Origin: an uncultured Bryobacteraceae bacterium
GTDB lineage: Bacteria; Acidobacteriota; Terriglobia; Bryobacterales; Bryobacteraceae
Length of the DNA: 64,000 bases
Assembly (NCBI GenBank): GCA_937920635.1
Contig: CAKZUE010000003.1
Span: 1 to 64,000, forward strand
Direction: 5' to 3'
A model generated the notes under the pieces. The model saw only the letters and a list, made by a program, of their open reading frames with translations, did not search any database and was not told the DNA's origin. A program made the translations under genes and the position numbers. This document shows positions 8,334 to 16,716 of this stretch, piece after piece; within the stretch, counting starts at the first letter, position 1; each line of letters opens with the position of its first letter.

Positions 8334-9862
8334 CGCCGCCGCGCCACAACCCGGAGCTGTTTTCCGTACACCTGGCGGAACAGCGGCGCCGTCCGCTCCA
8401 GCGCCCACAGCTCGAGGCCGAGGTCCTTTTCCGATTTCAGGATAAGCGTCAGCGCGCCGTCTTCCAAGCCGCATTCGATCTCATCCACGCGCTGATCGCG
8501 GCTGCGGTCGAGCGCATCCGCGATGCGCAGCAGCGGATATAGTTGCCCTACCACGTGCTGCTCTGCGGCGGGCAGCGCCGTAAAGTCCGCATGGCGCGCC
8601 GATGGCGGCGCCTTGCGGTGATAGCGGCACAACATCGCCACCAGATGGCGCTCGTCGTCGGTGAAGCCCGCCAGGTCGGCGTTGGCCACGATGTACTGCG
8701 AGTGCTTGTGATGGGCCATGTCGTTGATCGCATGGCCCGTGTCGCGCAGGTACGCCGCCGCCTTCAGCAGCCGTCCCGTCTCCGGCGGCAGCCGGTGCCA
8801 CGGCGTGAGCGCGGTAAACAGTACCCGCGCGAAAGCGGCCACTTTTCGCGCGTGTTTCAGATCGACTCCGAACCGCCGCGCGTACTGCTCGACCATGCGC
8901 CGCTGTTCGGCGTCCAGCCGCACCCGCTCGGCGCCCGCTTCGCGCTCGGCCAGATCGCGCAGAATGCCGTCGCGCACGCCCGCCGTGCAGTAGTAGAGCT
9001 GCCGCGCGCCGAACATCTCGAGCACCTTCAGCATCACCGCCACGCCCGGCACGATGATTTCCGCGCGCCGCGGACCGATGCCCGTCACGCACCGCCGCGC
9101 GCTGACGTCCATCGCCGCCAGTTGCCGGTACAAGGCCCGCAGTTGAGCCAGGGTCACGCGCCTGCGGTCGGCCTCTTCGCGCCGCTGCCGCGGAATCCGG
9201 TTCGCCGCGCACACGATCGCCGAAGCCGACGCCGACGTCCCGATCACGCGGTCGAAGGCGGCGTGCTGAATCCTCAACCGCACCGCATGCAGCTTCTCTT
9301 CGATGAACTCCTGCATCTGCACGAGCTCATCTTCGAGCGGCGGGTCGTGCTTCAGGAACACCGCCTGCAACCGCACCGCGCCCAGCGGGCGCGAGAGCGC
9401 CGCGCGCAGCAGCCCGTGTTCGGCGTCGATCACTTCGGCGCTGCCGCCGCCGATGTCGAGAATCAGAATCCGCTGCCGCGGATGCGGCCAGCGGGTCTCC
9501 ACGCCCAGATGGATCAGCCGCGCTTCCTCCAGGCCCGAAATGCGCTCGACCGGCTCGCCCAGCACTTCGGAGGCGCGCGCCAGAAACTCGTCCGCATTGG
9601 AAGCATCGCGCACCGCCGCCGTCGCCACCGCACGCACCGCCAGCACGCCCAGCCTGGCGTAAGCCTCTTTCATGCGCTCGAGCACCGCCAGCACGCCGCG
9701 CGCCGCCGCCTCGTCGATGCTGCCGGTGCGGAACACGCTCTCGCCCAGCCGCGTCACCTGCCGGTCTTCGGCCAGCACGTCGAACCGCCCGTTGCGGTCC
9801 ACGTCGGCGGCCATCATCCGCACCGAGTTGCTTCCGATGTCAATGGCGGCGTAACGGGGCAT
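8330..9862 (-). CDS. ppx: Exopolyphosphatase / guanosine pentaphosphate phosphohydrolase (Ppx/GppA)
   Basis: Hydrolyses inorganic polyphosphate or pppGpp; 510 aa. The N-terminal actin-like fold shows IDIGSNSVRMMAADV (phosphate-1 loop) and LILDIGGGSAEVI (phosphate-2 loop). The C-terminal half is an HD-type domain, with AAYLRDTGHAINDMAHHKHS carrying the His/Asp residues and LVAMLCRYHRK after it. It is co-transcribed with the CHAD gene through a 4-bp overlap. Sequence alone does not separate Ppx from GppA; the CHAD partner favours polyphosphate. Confidence 0.9.
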   Translation of the reverse strand: MPRYAAIDIGSNSVRMMAADVDRNGRFDVLAEDRQVTRLGESVFRTGSIDEAAARGVLAVLERMKEAYARLGVLAVRAVATAAVRDASNADEFLARASEVLGEPVERISGLEEARLIHLGVETRWPHPRQRILILDIGGGSAEVIDAEHGLLRAALSRPLGAVRLQAVFLKHDPPLEDELVQMQEFIEEKLHAVRLRIQHAAFDRVIGTSASASAIVCAANRIPRQRREEADRRRVTLAQLRALYRQLAAMDVSARRCVTGIGPRRAEIIVPGVAVMLKVLEMFGARQLYYCTAGVRDGILRDLAEREAGAERVRLDAEQRRMVEQYARRFGVDLKHARKVAAFARVLFTALTPWHRLPPETGRLLKAAAYLRDTGHAINDMAHHKHSQYIVANADLAGFTDDERHLVAMLCRYHRKAPPSARHADFTALPAAEQHVVGQLYPLLRIADALDRSRDQRVDEIECGLEDGALTLILKSEKDLGLELWALERTAPLFRQVYGKQLRVVARRR

Positions 9863-9897
9863 GGCGGAATCCGCGCTCTTCGGCTAGGCTTCTGATT

Positions 9898-11322
9898 ATG
9901 ACCTACCATCGTGCCATGCTGGGACTGGCTCTGTGTTCGATGCTCGCCGCCGCGCAAACCGCGCCGCGGCAGGCGGCGCTCGAATCCGTCGAACGCCACG
10001 CGCCGCGCTTCAAACAGCTCTCGCGCCAGATCTGGGAAAATCCCGAACTCGGCTGGCAGGAGAAGCAGAGTTCCGCGCTGTTGCGCGCCGAACTGGAAAA
10101 GGCCGGCTTCCGCATCCGCGGCTTTGAAGAAATGCCCACGGCCTTCGTCGCCGAGTGGGGCGAGGGCAAACCCGTCATCGGCATCCTGGGCGAGTACGAT
10201 GCCCTGCCCGGGCTTTCGCAGGACGACGTGCCGGAGCGCAAGCCTCGCGTGGCCGGCGCGCCTGGCCACGGCTGCGGGCACAACCTGTTCGGCGCGGCTT
10301 CGGCGCTGGCGGCTGCGGCGGTGAAGGAGCGCATGCAGGCGCTGGGGCTCAGGGGCACGATCCGCTTCTACGGCACGCCCGCCGAGGAAGGCGGCGGAGG
10401 CAAGATCTTCCTGATCCGCGCCGGCGCGTTCCGCGACGCGGATGTCGTGCTCGGCTGGCATCCCGGCGACTTCAACGCCGCCGACGACAACACGTATCTG
10501 GCCAACATCAGCTCGCGCGTCCGCTTCCGCGGCACGCCCGCCCACGCCGCGGGCTCGCCGGAAGCCGGGCGCAGCGCGCTGGACGCGCTCGAGCTGACCA
10601 CGCACGCCATCAATCTCCTGCGCGAACACGTCCCGCAGGAGTCGCGCATGCACTACATCGTCACCAGCGGCGGCGCGGCGGCCAACATCGTGCCCGAGTT
10701 CGCGGAGCTGTCCCTCATCGTCCGCCATCCCGATCTCGGCGAACTCGCGCGCCTCTGGGAACGGGTGAAGAAATGCGCCGAAGCCGGCGCGCTCGCCACG
10801 GAAACGAAGCTCGAGATCGAGGTCACGTCCGCGTATGCGAACTTCGTGCTGAACCCCGTGTTGCGGGATCTGCTCGACCGCAATCTCCGAGCCGCCGGCG
10901 GCGTGCGCTACACGGACGAAGAGCGCGCCTTCATCGAGAAGATCCGCGCCACGCTCGGCGCGCGCCCGATGCCGCCGATTGAGAGCGCGGCGGAAGTTCT
11001 GCCGCCCAAGACGTCGCTGTCTTCGGTGTCCACCGACGTTGGCGACGTCAGTTGGGTCGTGCCCGTGGGCCATTTCACCGCCGCGACAATGGCGCCCGGC
11101 GTGCCGCTGCACACGTGGCAGTCGACCGCCTGCGCCGGAACCGAGATCGGCCGCAAGGGCATGATGGTGGCGGCGCGCACGCTGGCGCTGGCGTCGCTGG
11201 AATTGTTCGGCTCGCCGGATCTGGTCAGACAGGCGCGCGCGGCATATGAGGAAGCGATGCGCGGCCGCGCATATCGTTCTTTATTGCCCGAAGACCGCCG
11301 CCCCGGCCAGACCGGGCATTGA
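9898..11322 (+). CDS. Secreted M20-family amidohydrolase (AbgB-like)
   Basis: Zinc-dependent amidase/carboxypeptidase of the M20 family, 474 aa, with signal peptide (LGLALCSMLAAAQ, residues about 7-19). Metal-site motifs include GILGEYDALPGL, GHGCGHNLFGAASA, TPAEEGGGGKI and the dimerisation-domain GTPAHAAGSPEAGRSALDA. The closest family by motif is aminobenzoyl-glutamate hydrolase subunit B, but AbgB is cytoplasmic and this protein looks exported, so the substrate is uncertain. TAGGCT (9885-9890) ends 7 nt before the ATG and no Shine-Dalgarno sequence is visible, so the transcript may be leaderless. It is divergent from the ppx gene, with 35 bp between starts. Confidence 0.88.
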   Translation: MTYHRAMLGLALCSMLAAAQTAPRQAALESVERHAPRFKQLSRQIWENPELGWQEKQSSALLRAELEKAGFRIRGFEEMPTAFVAEWGEGKPVIGILGEYDALPGLSQDDVPERKPRVAGAPGHGCGHNLFGAASALAAAAVKERMQALGLRGTIRFYGTPAEEGGGGKIFLIRAGAFRDADVVLGWHPGDFNAADDNTYLANISSRVRFRGTPAHAAGSPEAGRSALDALELTTHAINLLREHVPQESRMHYIVTSGGAAANIVPEFAELSLIVRHPDLGELARLWERVKKCAEAGALATETKLEIEVTSAYANFVLNPVLRDLLDRNLRAAGGVRYTDEERAFIEKIRATLGARPMPPIESAAEVLPPKTSLSSVSTDVGDVSWVVPVGHFTAATMAPGVPLHTWQSTACAGTEIGRKGMMVAARTLALASLELFGSPDLVRQARAAYEEAMRGRAYRSLLPEDRRPGQTGH

Positions 11323-11488
11323 AGCGCTGCTGGCAGCGCTGCAACAGAAGCGCGTCTGGCGTTTCTGCCAGACAGGAATGGCGGGCCGGCCGGGGCGCCT
11401 GGAAGATGTTACAGGGCTCACGCAATATTCGTGCTACTCTCAATCGACCCGGACAGACTTCACCATCCGGCTCAGAAAGAGATCCACC

Positions 11489-11842
11489 CTGAAAACCCTG
11501 AGATTCGTGCTGCCGCTGGGGGGCATGCTTTGCCTGTTGACGCCGTGTTTCGCCGCCGATTCCGGCAAAGCCCTTTACGAAGACAGTTGCATCCAATGCC
11601 ATGGCCCCGGAGGCGAGGGCAGCCGGGTGATGGACGATTTCTGGAAGATGCGGATTCCCCGCCTCAACTCCGCCTATGTCCAGTCCAAGACTGACGCTGA
11701 GTTGCAGGACATCATCCTCAACGGGAAGCGCAAGATGCCGGCCGCGATGGCGGGCAGGCCTGAAACCCAGCACCGCACGAAGATTACCGCGCAGCAGGTG
11801 CCGGCCCTGATCGCGTATCTGCGTACGCTGAAGAGAAAGTAG
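11489..11842 (+). CDS. Small secreted mono-heme cytochrome c, probable CTG start
   Basis: Electron carrier of about 117 aa with signal peptide (KTLRFVLPLGGMLCLLTPCF AADS) and one heme c site CIQCH (C34, C37, H38). A distal Met ligand is likely in KMPAAMAG. No ATG or GTG lies at the signal peptide. The in-frame CTG at 11489 follows GAAAGAG with 7 nt spacing and gives a normal signal peptide. An ATG at 11378 would add 37 non-signal residues, and one at 11246 would overlap the M20 gene. The heme-c call is secure; the CTG start is an inference. Confidence 0.75.
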   Translation: MKTLRFVLPLGGMLCLLTPCFAADSGKALYEDSCIQCHGPGGEGSRVMDDFWKMRIPRLNSAYVQSKTDAELQDIILNGKRKMPAAMAGRPETQHRTKITAQQVPALIAYLRTLKRK

Positions 11843-12026
11843 CGCGGGCTGGGGGAGGCGGATCTGTTTCGGGGCAGAATGGCCCTGCCGGCGCTGGCTC
11901 ATTCTTTGAATCGGTGTTGCGCAGTCGGCGGGATCGCCGGCCAGCCGAGATTCGCCTGCGCTGCTGCAGGTGGCGGCACAGCGGAGCGGGGCGGCGGCAG
12001 AGGGTGCGGGCCGCTGCACTGGCGGG

Positions 12027-12074
12027 CTCGGGCCGCTCGTTCCCGCGGCCTTCGGCCGCTTCACTCGCGGTTCC
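12027..12074. repeat. REP-like element, family 3
   Basis: A GC-rich imperfect palindrome centred on CGCGGCCTTCGGCCGC with CTCG/CGAG-type flanks. It resembles 12366-12414 and, more loosely, the paired copies at 26733 and 26812. The rest of 11843-12026 shows no convincing gene or promoter. Confidence 0.5.
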
Positions 12075-12081
12075 CCTCACA

Positions 12082-12110
12082 GATTCCCCCCGGCTTCAGC
12101 CGGGGGCTGC
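12082..12110. repeat. REP-like palindrome, family 2
   Basis: Hairpin CCCCCGGC-TTCA-GCCGGGGG followed by CTGC, in the same orientation as the copy at 2386. It lies 7 bp after the family 3 element. Confidence 0.6.
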
Positions 12111-12183
12111 CCTTCCCGTGGATCTCCAGCCCGCTTCACTAACAGCCGTTCGCGCGAGGCGACATTCGGGCGAGGGATGCCGG

Positions 12184-12213
12184 AAAATGGGTATTGTGTT
12201 CCTGTCCCCTTTT
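12184..12213. repeat. REP-like element, family 1 (TGTGTTCCTGTCCCC type)
   Basis: An imperfect inverted repeat AAAATGGG...CCCCTTTT around the core TGTGTTCCTGTCCCC. The identical core occurs at 27004 and 33202. It ends 11 nt before tRNA-Leu, so the tRNA promoter must lie beyond it or the tRNA precursor includes it. Confidence 0.65.
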
Positions 12214-12224
12214 CTGATGGAGGC

Positions 12225-12313
12225 GCCCGGGTGGCGAAACTGGCAGACGCAACGGACTTAAAATCCGTTGGCCCGCGAGGGCCGTGCGGGTTCGAGCCCC
12301 GCCCCGGGCACCA
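12225..12313 (+). tRNA. tRNA-Leu (anticodon UAA)
   Basis: A full cloverleaf can be drawn. Acceptor stem GCCCGGG (12225-12231) pairs with CCCGGGC (12303-12309), followed by discriminator A and encoded CCA. The anticodon stem ACGGA/UCCGU holds loop CUUAAAA, giving anticodon UAA. A variable arm (GGCCCGCGAGGGCC) marks it as class II, and the T-arm GGGUUCGAGCCCC is present. Length with CCA is 89 nt. Family 1 repeats lie on both sides in opposite orientation. Confidence 0.96.
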
Positions 12314-12317
12314 AAGA

Positions 12318-12355
12318 TGAAAGTGGGGACAGGCCCGCCTGGCACCACTTTTTCA
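12318..12355. repeat. REP-like element, family 1 (inverted), possible tRNA terminator
   Basis: Inverted repeat GAAAGTGG...CCACTTTTTC around GGGGACAGGCCCGCC, the reverse complement of the GGCGGGCCTGTCCCC core seen at 26955 and 47097. It begins 5 nt after the tRNA CCA end, and its right arm ends in a T-run, so it could also terminate tRNA-Leu transcription. Confidence 0.6.
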
Positions 12356-12365
12356 TGGCCGTCCC

Positions 12366-12414
12366 CCTTTGGGACCGCTCGCTCCCGCGGCCTGCGGCCG
12401 CTCCGCTCGCCGCA
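12366..12414. repeat. REP-like element, family 3
   Basis: GC-rich imperfect palindrome centred on CGCGGCCTGCGGCCGC. Its reverse complement ends GAGCGAGCGGTCCC, related to the AGCGGTCCC end of the copy at 26733. It lies just beyond the 3' end of argJ. Confidence 0.5.
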
Positions 12415-12435
12415 CTTGACACGGGCGCGGCCGCT

Positions 12436-13593
12436 TCAGGTGCGGTAGCTGGCGTTGATGTCGATGTAGCCGTGCGTGAGGTCGCACGTCCAGAAGACCG
12501 CCGTGCCCGCGCCGCCGCCGCGGATGACGAAGCGGATCTCGACGTCCTTGCCGTCCAGCGCCTGCTTCAACGCGGCTTCATCGAACGGCGCAGCCAGCCC
12601 GCCGCGGCAGACACGCACGCGCTGCACAAAGATGTCCACGTGCGAGGGATCGAACGCCGCGCCCGAATAGCCGGCGGCGGCGAGAATCCGCCCCCAGTTG
12701 GGATCGCTGCCCGCGATGGCGGTCTTCACGAGCGGCGAGTTGGCGATGGCGCGGGCGATCTGAGCCGCGGCGCATTCTCCTGACGCGCCCTCGACACGGA
12801 TCTCGACAAACTTTTGCGCGCCCTCGCCGTCGCGCGCAATCTGCTTCGCCAGCGACTGGCAAACCTCGTCGAGCGCCTTCTGAAACGGCTCGCGCGCCAC
12901 CCGCCTGCCGCTCGCGCCGTTGGCCATGACAAGCAGCATGTCGTTGGTGGACATGTCGCCATCCACGCTCAGCCGGTTGTAACTGCGCTCGACGGCGGCC
13001 TTCAGATGGGCGCGCAACTGCCGCGCGGGCACTTCGGCATCGGTGACGACGAAGGCGAGCGTGGTGGCCATGTTGGGATGGATCATGCCCGAGCCTTTCG
13101 TCATGCCGGCGATGCGCGCGCCCTGCACCTCGGCGAACGCCACCTTGCGCACGAGGTCGGTGGTGAGAATGGCGTCGGCGGCGTCGAGGAACCGTTCAGG
13201 CGAGAGCCCGGCTGCCAGGGAGTCGAGGTGATCGAGAATGAGGCGCGGGTTGAGTTCGACGCCGATGACGCCGGTGGAGGCAGGCAGAACGTGTTCCGGC
13301 TTGCACCCGAGTTTTCGCGCCGCGGCTTTCGAGGTCTGCGCCGCCACCCGTTCGCCCGATCGCGTGGCGCAGTTGGCGTTGCCCGCGTTGACGAGCGCGG
13401 CGCGCGCCACGCCGCCGGAGATTTCCAGATGGCGGCGGGCGATGATGACCGGGGCGGCCTGCACGCGGTTGGTGGTGAACACGGCGGCCGCCTGCGCGGG
13501 CGCATCCGAGACAATCAGCGCCAGGTCCGGCTTTTGCACCTTGCGAATTCCCGCATAAATCGCAGAATAACGGAATCCGAGAGGCAAATTCAC
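12436..13593 (-). CDS. argJ: ArgJ bifunctional ornithine acetyltransferase / N-acetylglutamate synthase
   Basis: Moves acetyl from N-acetylornithine to glutamate in the cyclic arginine pathway; 385 aa. The GTG start at 13593 overlaps the fmt stop as GTGA (13590-13593), giving N-terminus VNLPLGFRYSAIYAGI and a normal ArgJ length; the frame is open further upstream but low-complexity. Family motifs are VNAGNANC, LPASTGVIG, and the autoprocessing site KGSGMIHPNMATT. Cleavage is expected between Ala176 and the nucleophile Thr177. The ending DLTHGYIDINASYRT is the standard ArgJ C-terminus. Coupling to fmt is unusual functionally and is probably just operon packing. Confidence 0.95.
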   Translation of the reverse strand: MNLPLGFRYSAIYAGIRKVQKPDLALIVSDAPAQAAAVFTTNRVQAAPVIIARRHLEISGGVARAALVNAGNANCATRSGERVAAQTSKAAARKLGCKPEHVLPASTGVIGVELNPRLILDHLDSLAAGLSPERFLDAADAILTTDLVRKVAFAEVQGARIAGMTKGSGMIHPNMATTLAFVVTDAEVPARQLRAHLKAAVERSYNRLSVDGDMSTNDMLLVMANGASGRRVAREPFQKALDEVCQSLAKQIARDGEGAQKFVEIRVEGASGECAAAQIARAIANSPLVKTAIAGSDPNWGRILAAAGYSGAAFDPSHVDIFVQRVRVCRGGLAAPFDEAALKQALDGKDVEIRFVIRGGGAGTAVFWTCDLTHGYIDINASYRT

Positions 13594-14525
13594 GGCTTGA
13601 TTTCTCCCAAAATGTCGGTTTCTTCCAGGCGGTATCCGTTCAAAAAGGCGGCCGAATTCAGCCGCTTTCCTCCCTCGGCCTGCACCTCGAGCAATTCCAG
13701 CGCTTCGCCCTCGCCGCAGGCGGCGAAGAGGCGGCGGCCGTGCGAAAAGAGTTTTCCGGGAACGGCGGGGGGGGCCACTCCGGCCGGGCGGCATTTCCAG
13801 AGGAAAAAGCGCCGGCCGCGCCACCACGTCCAGGCGCCGGGCCAGGGCTGGAAGCCGCGCGCCCGGCAGGCGATTTTCGCCGCCGGCCAGCGGAAATCCA
13901 CAAGTCCGTCCTCGCGCTTCAGGATCGGCGCGAGCGTCGCCTGCGCGTGGTCCTGCGGGACGGGATGGATGGAACCGTCAGCAAGCCCGGCGAGCGCCTC
14001 CACCAGCAGCCGCGCGCCCATGGGCGCGAGCCGCGCGGAGAGTTCGGGCGCAGTCTCTTCGGGGCCGATTTCCGTGGCTTCCTGCAAGAGGAGATCGCCG
14101 GTGTCGAGCCCGGCGTCGATGCGCATGATGGTGACGCCGGTGACGGTCTCGCCATTGGCGATAGCCCACTGGATGGGCGCGGCGCCGCGGTATTTCGGCA
14201 GCAACGAAGCGTGCACGTTGAGGATGCCGAGGGGCGGAATGTCGATGACCGCCTGCGGAATGATCTGGCCGTAGCCGACCACCGCCATGGCATCGGGCGC
14301 GAGCGCGGCGAGCTCTTCCAAGCAGCGGCGGATGCGCTCGGGCTGGCGCACCTCGAGTCCGAGACGCTGCGCGGCGACTTTCACCGGCGGCGCTTTGATC
14401 TCCTGCTTGCGCCCGGCGGGACGGTCCGGCTGGGTGTAGACGGCGCACACTTCGTGCCCCGCCGCCACCAGAGCCTCGAGCGAGGGCACGGCGAACTCCG
14501 GCGTGCCCAGAAAGACAAGTTTCAC
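13590..14525 (-). CDS. fmt: Methionyl-tRNA formyltransferase
   Basis: Formylates initiator Met-tRNA using 10-formyl-THF; 311 aa, the usual length. The GTG at 14525 is chosen because the product starts VKLVFLGTPEFAVPSLEAL, which matches the family start; upstream codons in frame are low-complexity. Visible motifs are GILNVHASLLPKYRGAAPI (Asn/His catalytic region), GVTIMRIDAGLDTGD (catalytic Asp), and a C-terminal OB-like tRNA-binding domain from about residue 205. It has a 4-bp overlap with argJ downstream. No def (peptide deformylase) gene is adjacent. Confidence 0.95.
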   Translation of the reverse strand: MKLVFLGTPEFAVPSLEALVAAGHEVCAVYTQPDRPAGRKQEIKAPPVKVAAQRLGLEVRQPERIRRCLEELAALAPDAMAVVGYGQIIPQAVIDIPPLGILNVHASLLPKYRGAAPIQWAIANGETVTGVTIMRIDAGLDTGDLLLQEATEIGPEETAPELSARLAPMGARLLVEALAGLADGSIHPVPQDHAQATLAPILKREDGLVDFRWPAAKIACRARGFQPWPGAWTWWRGRRFFLWKCRPAGVAPPAVPGKLFSHGRRLFAACGEGEALELLEVQAEGGKRLNSAAFLNGYRLEETDILGEIKP

Positions 14526-14605
14526 CTTTTCAGGATATCCGCGAGTAAACAGCCGGAGCCGCCGGCAGTGGAGATGCGGACTCTGCGCCGTCCCGGGAAC
14601 GATGT

Positions 14606-16702
14606 CTAATCCGGCAGGGCGAAGGCGTAGTAAGTGCTGCCGGAGGGGTTGCCCCACTTGCCGCCGCCGGCGCCGATGACGACGTACTGTTTTCCTCCGG
14701 CCATGTAGGTGGCAGGGGTGGCGTTGCCGGCGGCGTCCATCTGGTATTCCCACAGCAGCCTGCCGGTGCGCTTGTCGAAGGCGCGGAATTTCGCGTCGGC
14801 GTTGGTGGCGCCGATGAAGAGCAGCCCGCCCGCGGTGACCACCGAGCCGCCGTAGTTCTCACTTCCGGTATCCCGCAGGCCCTGCTTTGCCAGCGCGGGG
14901 ATTTCGCCGAGCGGAATCCGCCAGGCGTAATCGCCGGTGTTGAGGTCGAGCGCGTTGAGCGTGCCCCACGGCGGCGTGATGGCGGGGTAGCCGTCCGGAT
15001 CGGTGAAGCGGGTGTAGCCGTCCAGGCGGTATTTCAGGTCGATGGGCGAGGGAGTGCGCGGGGCATCGGAGACTTCTTTTTCCTCGCCCTGAAGGATGTA
15101 GGCAAGGATGGCGTCGATGCTCGATGCGCCCAGATGCGCGTAGCCGGGCATGCGCCCGGCGCCTTTGAGAACAAGATTGCGGACCTGCTCCGCGCTGCGG
15201 CGTCCGGCGAGATTGACGAGCGACGGAAACTCGGGCGGAGAGCCGGCGAGATCGCCGCGGTGGCAGGACGCGCACTGGCGCAGGTAGAGGGTGCGTCCGG
15301 TGACGCGGCGGTCGTTGTTCCGTTCCACGAGCTTGATGACCCAGGCCATCTCGTTCGAGTTGACGTAGAAGAGGCCGGTTTCCGGATCCCACGTGGCGCC
15401 GCCCCACTCGCCGCCGCCGTCAAAGCCGGGAAACAGGATGGTGCCCTGGAGGCTGGGCGGCGTGAACTGCGGACCATTGCGGTAATTGCGCCAGCGCTTC
15501 AGCACATCGTCATGAGCTTCGGGCGTGCGGCGGGTGATGAGGTCTTCGGAGAAATACTGGCGCGCGAAGGGCTCGGGCTTCAGCGGCAGCACCTGTTTGG
15601 GCGCGGTCCATTCGCCATCGACATCGGTCGGCTGCACGCTGATCTCCTGATACGGGAACAGGCTCTCGCCGGTGGCGCGGTCGAAGACCCAGACGTGGCC
15701 GGACTTGGTGATCTGGGCGACGGCGTCGATCGTGCGGCCATTGCGCCTGACCTGAACGAGCGTGGGCGCAGTGGGAAGGTCGCGGTCCCAGAGATCGTGG
15801 CGGACAAACTGGAAGTGCCAGAGGCGGCGGCCGGTGGAGGCATCCATGGCGATTAAACAATTTGCGAACAGATTGTCGCCGTGGCGGTTGGCCCCGTAGA
15901 AGTCGTAGGTAGCCGAGCCGGTAGGGGCGAAGACGATGCCGCGCTGCTCATCGAGCGCGAGACCGCCCCAGGCGTTGGCGCCGCCGATGTACTGCCAGGC
16001 GTCTTTGGGCCAGGTTTCGTAGCCGAATTCGCCGGGCTGGGGGATGGTGTGAAAGATCCAGCGCAGCTTCCCGGTGCGGACATCGTAGGCGCGGATGTGG
16101 CCGGGGGCGGCGGGGAGCGATTCGCTCACCAGGCTGCCGAGGATCAGGAGGTCTTTGAAAACGACGCCGGGCGTGGTGACGGTGACGGTGAGATTGGCGG
16201 CGTCGCGGCCGAGGTTTTCGCGGAGGTCGATGCGGCCGTCTTTGCCAAAGGAGCGGACGGGCTGCCCGGTGCGGGCGTTGAGGCACCAGAGCCAGGGACC
16301 GGCGGCGAACCAGAGGCGGCGGTCGTTGCCGGATTCCCAGTAGTTGAAGCCGCGGTGGCGGAACTTGCCCGCGCCGGGGTCTTTGCCCTCGTGGGGATCG
16401 AAGCGCCAGAGCGGCTTTCCGGTAGCGGCGTCCAGGGCGATGACGTGCAGCCGCGGCGAGCTGACGTACATCACGCCGTGGCGCACGAGCGGATTGCACT
16501 GCATCTCGGTCTCTTTGCCGGCGCCGCCCGAGTCGAACTTCCAGGCCAGCGCGAGGCGCGAAACATTTCCGGTATGGATCTGTTTTAGCGGCGAGTGCTT
16601 GGTGTTGGAGTAGCTGCCGTGATAGACAGGCCATTCCTGCGCGCACAGAAGGGCGGGAATCGAGAAAAGAAGGACGCGGCCCAGCATAGGGAGTGTTGCC
16701 AT
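14606..16702 (-). CDS. PQQ-dependent dehydrogenase with inserted cytochrome c domain
   Basis: Periplasmic quinoprotein oxidising sugars or alcohols; 698 aa. The signal peptide is [17 protein letters not shown] (from ATG 16702, or from ATG 16687, five residues later). Beta-propeller W-motifs repeat throughout (for example [41 protein letters not shown]). A c-type heme site CASCH is at residues 477-481 inside a cytochrome insertion (about 470-540) between propeller blades, so electrons could pass from PQQ to the heme within one chain. PQQ and sugar specificity cannot be read directly. It is divergent from the 16717 gene with 14 bp between start codons. TATAAT at 16706-16701 would favour the 16687 start. 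Confidence 0.88.
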   Translation of the reverse strand: MATLPMLGRVLLFSIPALLCAQEWPVYHGSYSNTKHSPLKQIHTGNVSRLALAWKFDSGGAGKETEMQCNPLVRHGVMYVSSPRLHVIALDAATGKPLWRFDPHEGKDPGAGKFRHRGFNYWESGNDRRLWFAAGPWLWCLNARTGQPVRSFGKDGRIDLRENLGRDAANLTVTVTTPGVVFKDLLILGSLVSESLPAAPGHIRAYDVRTGKLRWIFHTIPQPGEFGYETWPKDAWQYIGGANAWGGLALDEQRGIVFAPTGSATYDFYGANRHGDNLFANCLIAMDASTGRRLWHFQFVRHDLWDRDLPTAPTLVQVRRNGRTIDAVAQITKSGHVWVFDRATGESLFPYQEISVQPTDVDGEWTAPKQVLPLKPEPFARQYFSEDLITRRTPEAHDDVLKRWRNYRNGPQFTPPSLQGTILFPGFDGGGEWGGATWDPETGLFYVNSNEMAWVIKLVERNNDRRVTGRTLYLRQCASCHRGDLAGSPPEFPSLVNLAGRRSAEQVRNLVLKGAGRMPGYAHLGASSIDAILAYILQGEEKEVSDAPRTPSPIDLKYRLDGYTRFTDPDGYPAITPPWGTLNALDLNTGDYAWRIPLGEIPALAKQGLRDTGSENYGGSVVTAGGLLFIGATNADAKFRAFDKRTGRLLWEYQMDAAGNATPATYMAGGKQYVVIGAGGGKWGNPSGSTYYAFALPD

Positions 16703-16716
16703 TATAGACTGCGGGT
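16697..16716. promoter_or_regulatory. Overlapping divergent -10 elements
   Basis: On the minus strand TATAAT (16706-16701) overlaps ATG 16702 and could drive a transcript starting near ATG 16687. On the plus strand TAGACT (16705-16710) ends 6 nt before GTG 16717. Both readings put two opposing polymerases on the same 10 bp. No good -35 boxes are visible. Confidence 0.4.

Noticed and set aside
11354-11373. Hairpin GTCTGGC-N6-GCCAGAC downstream of the M20 gene as an intrinsic terminator
   Set aside because: No T-run follows it; it may only be a pause or factor-dependent site.
11246-11488. N-terminal extension of the cytochrome gene from ATG 11246 or ATG 11378
   Set aside because: Both put non-signal residues before a clear signal peptide, and the first overlaps the M20 gene by 77 bp.
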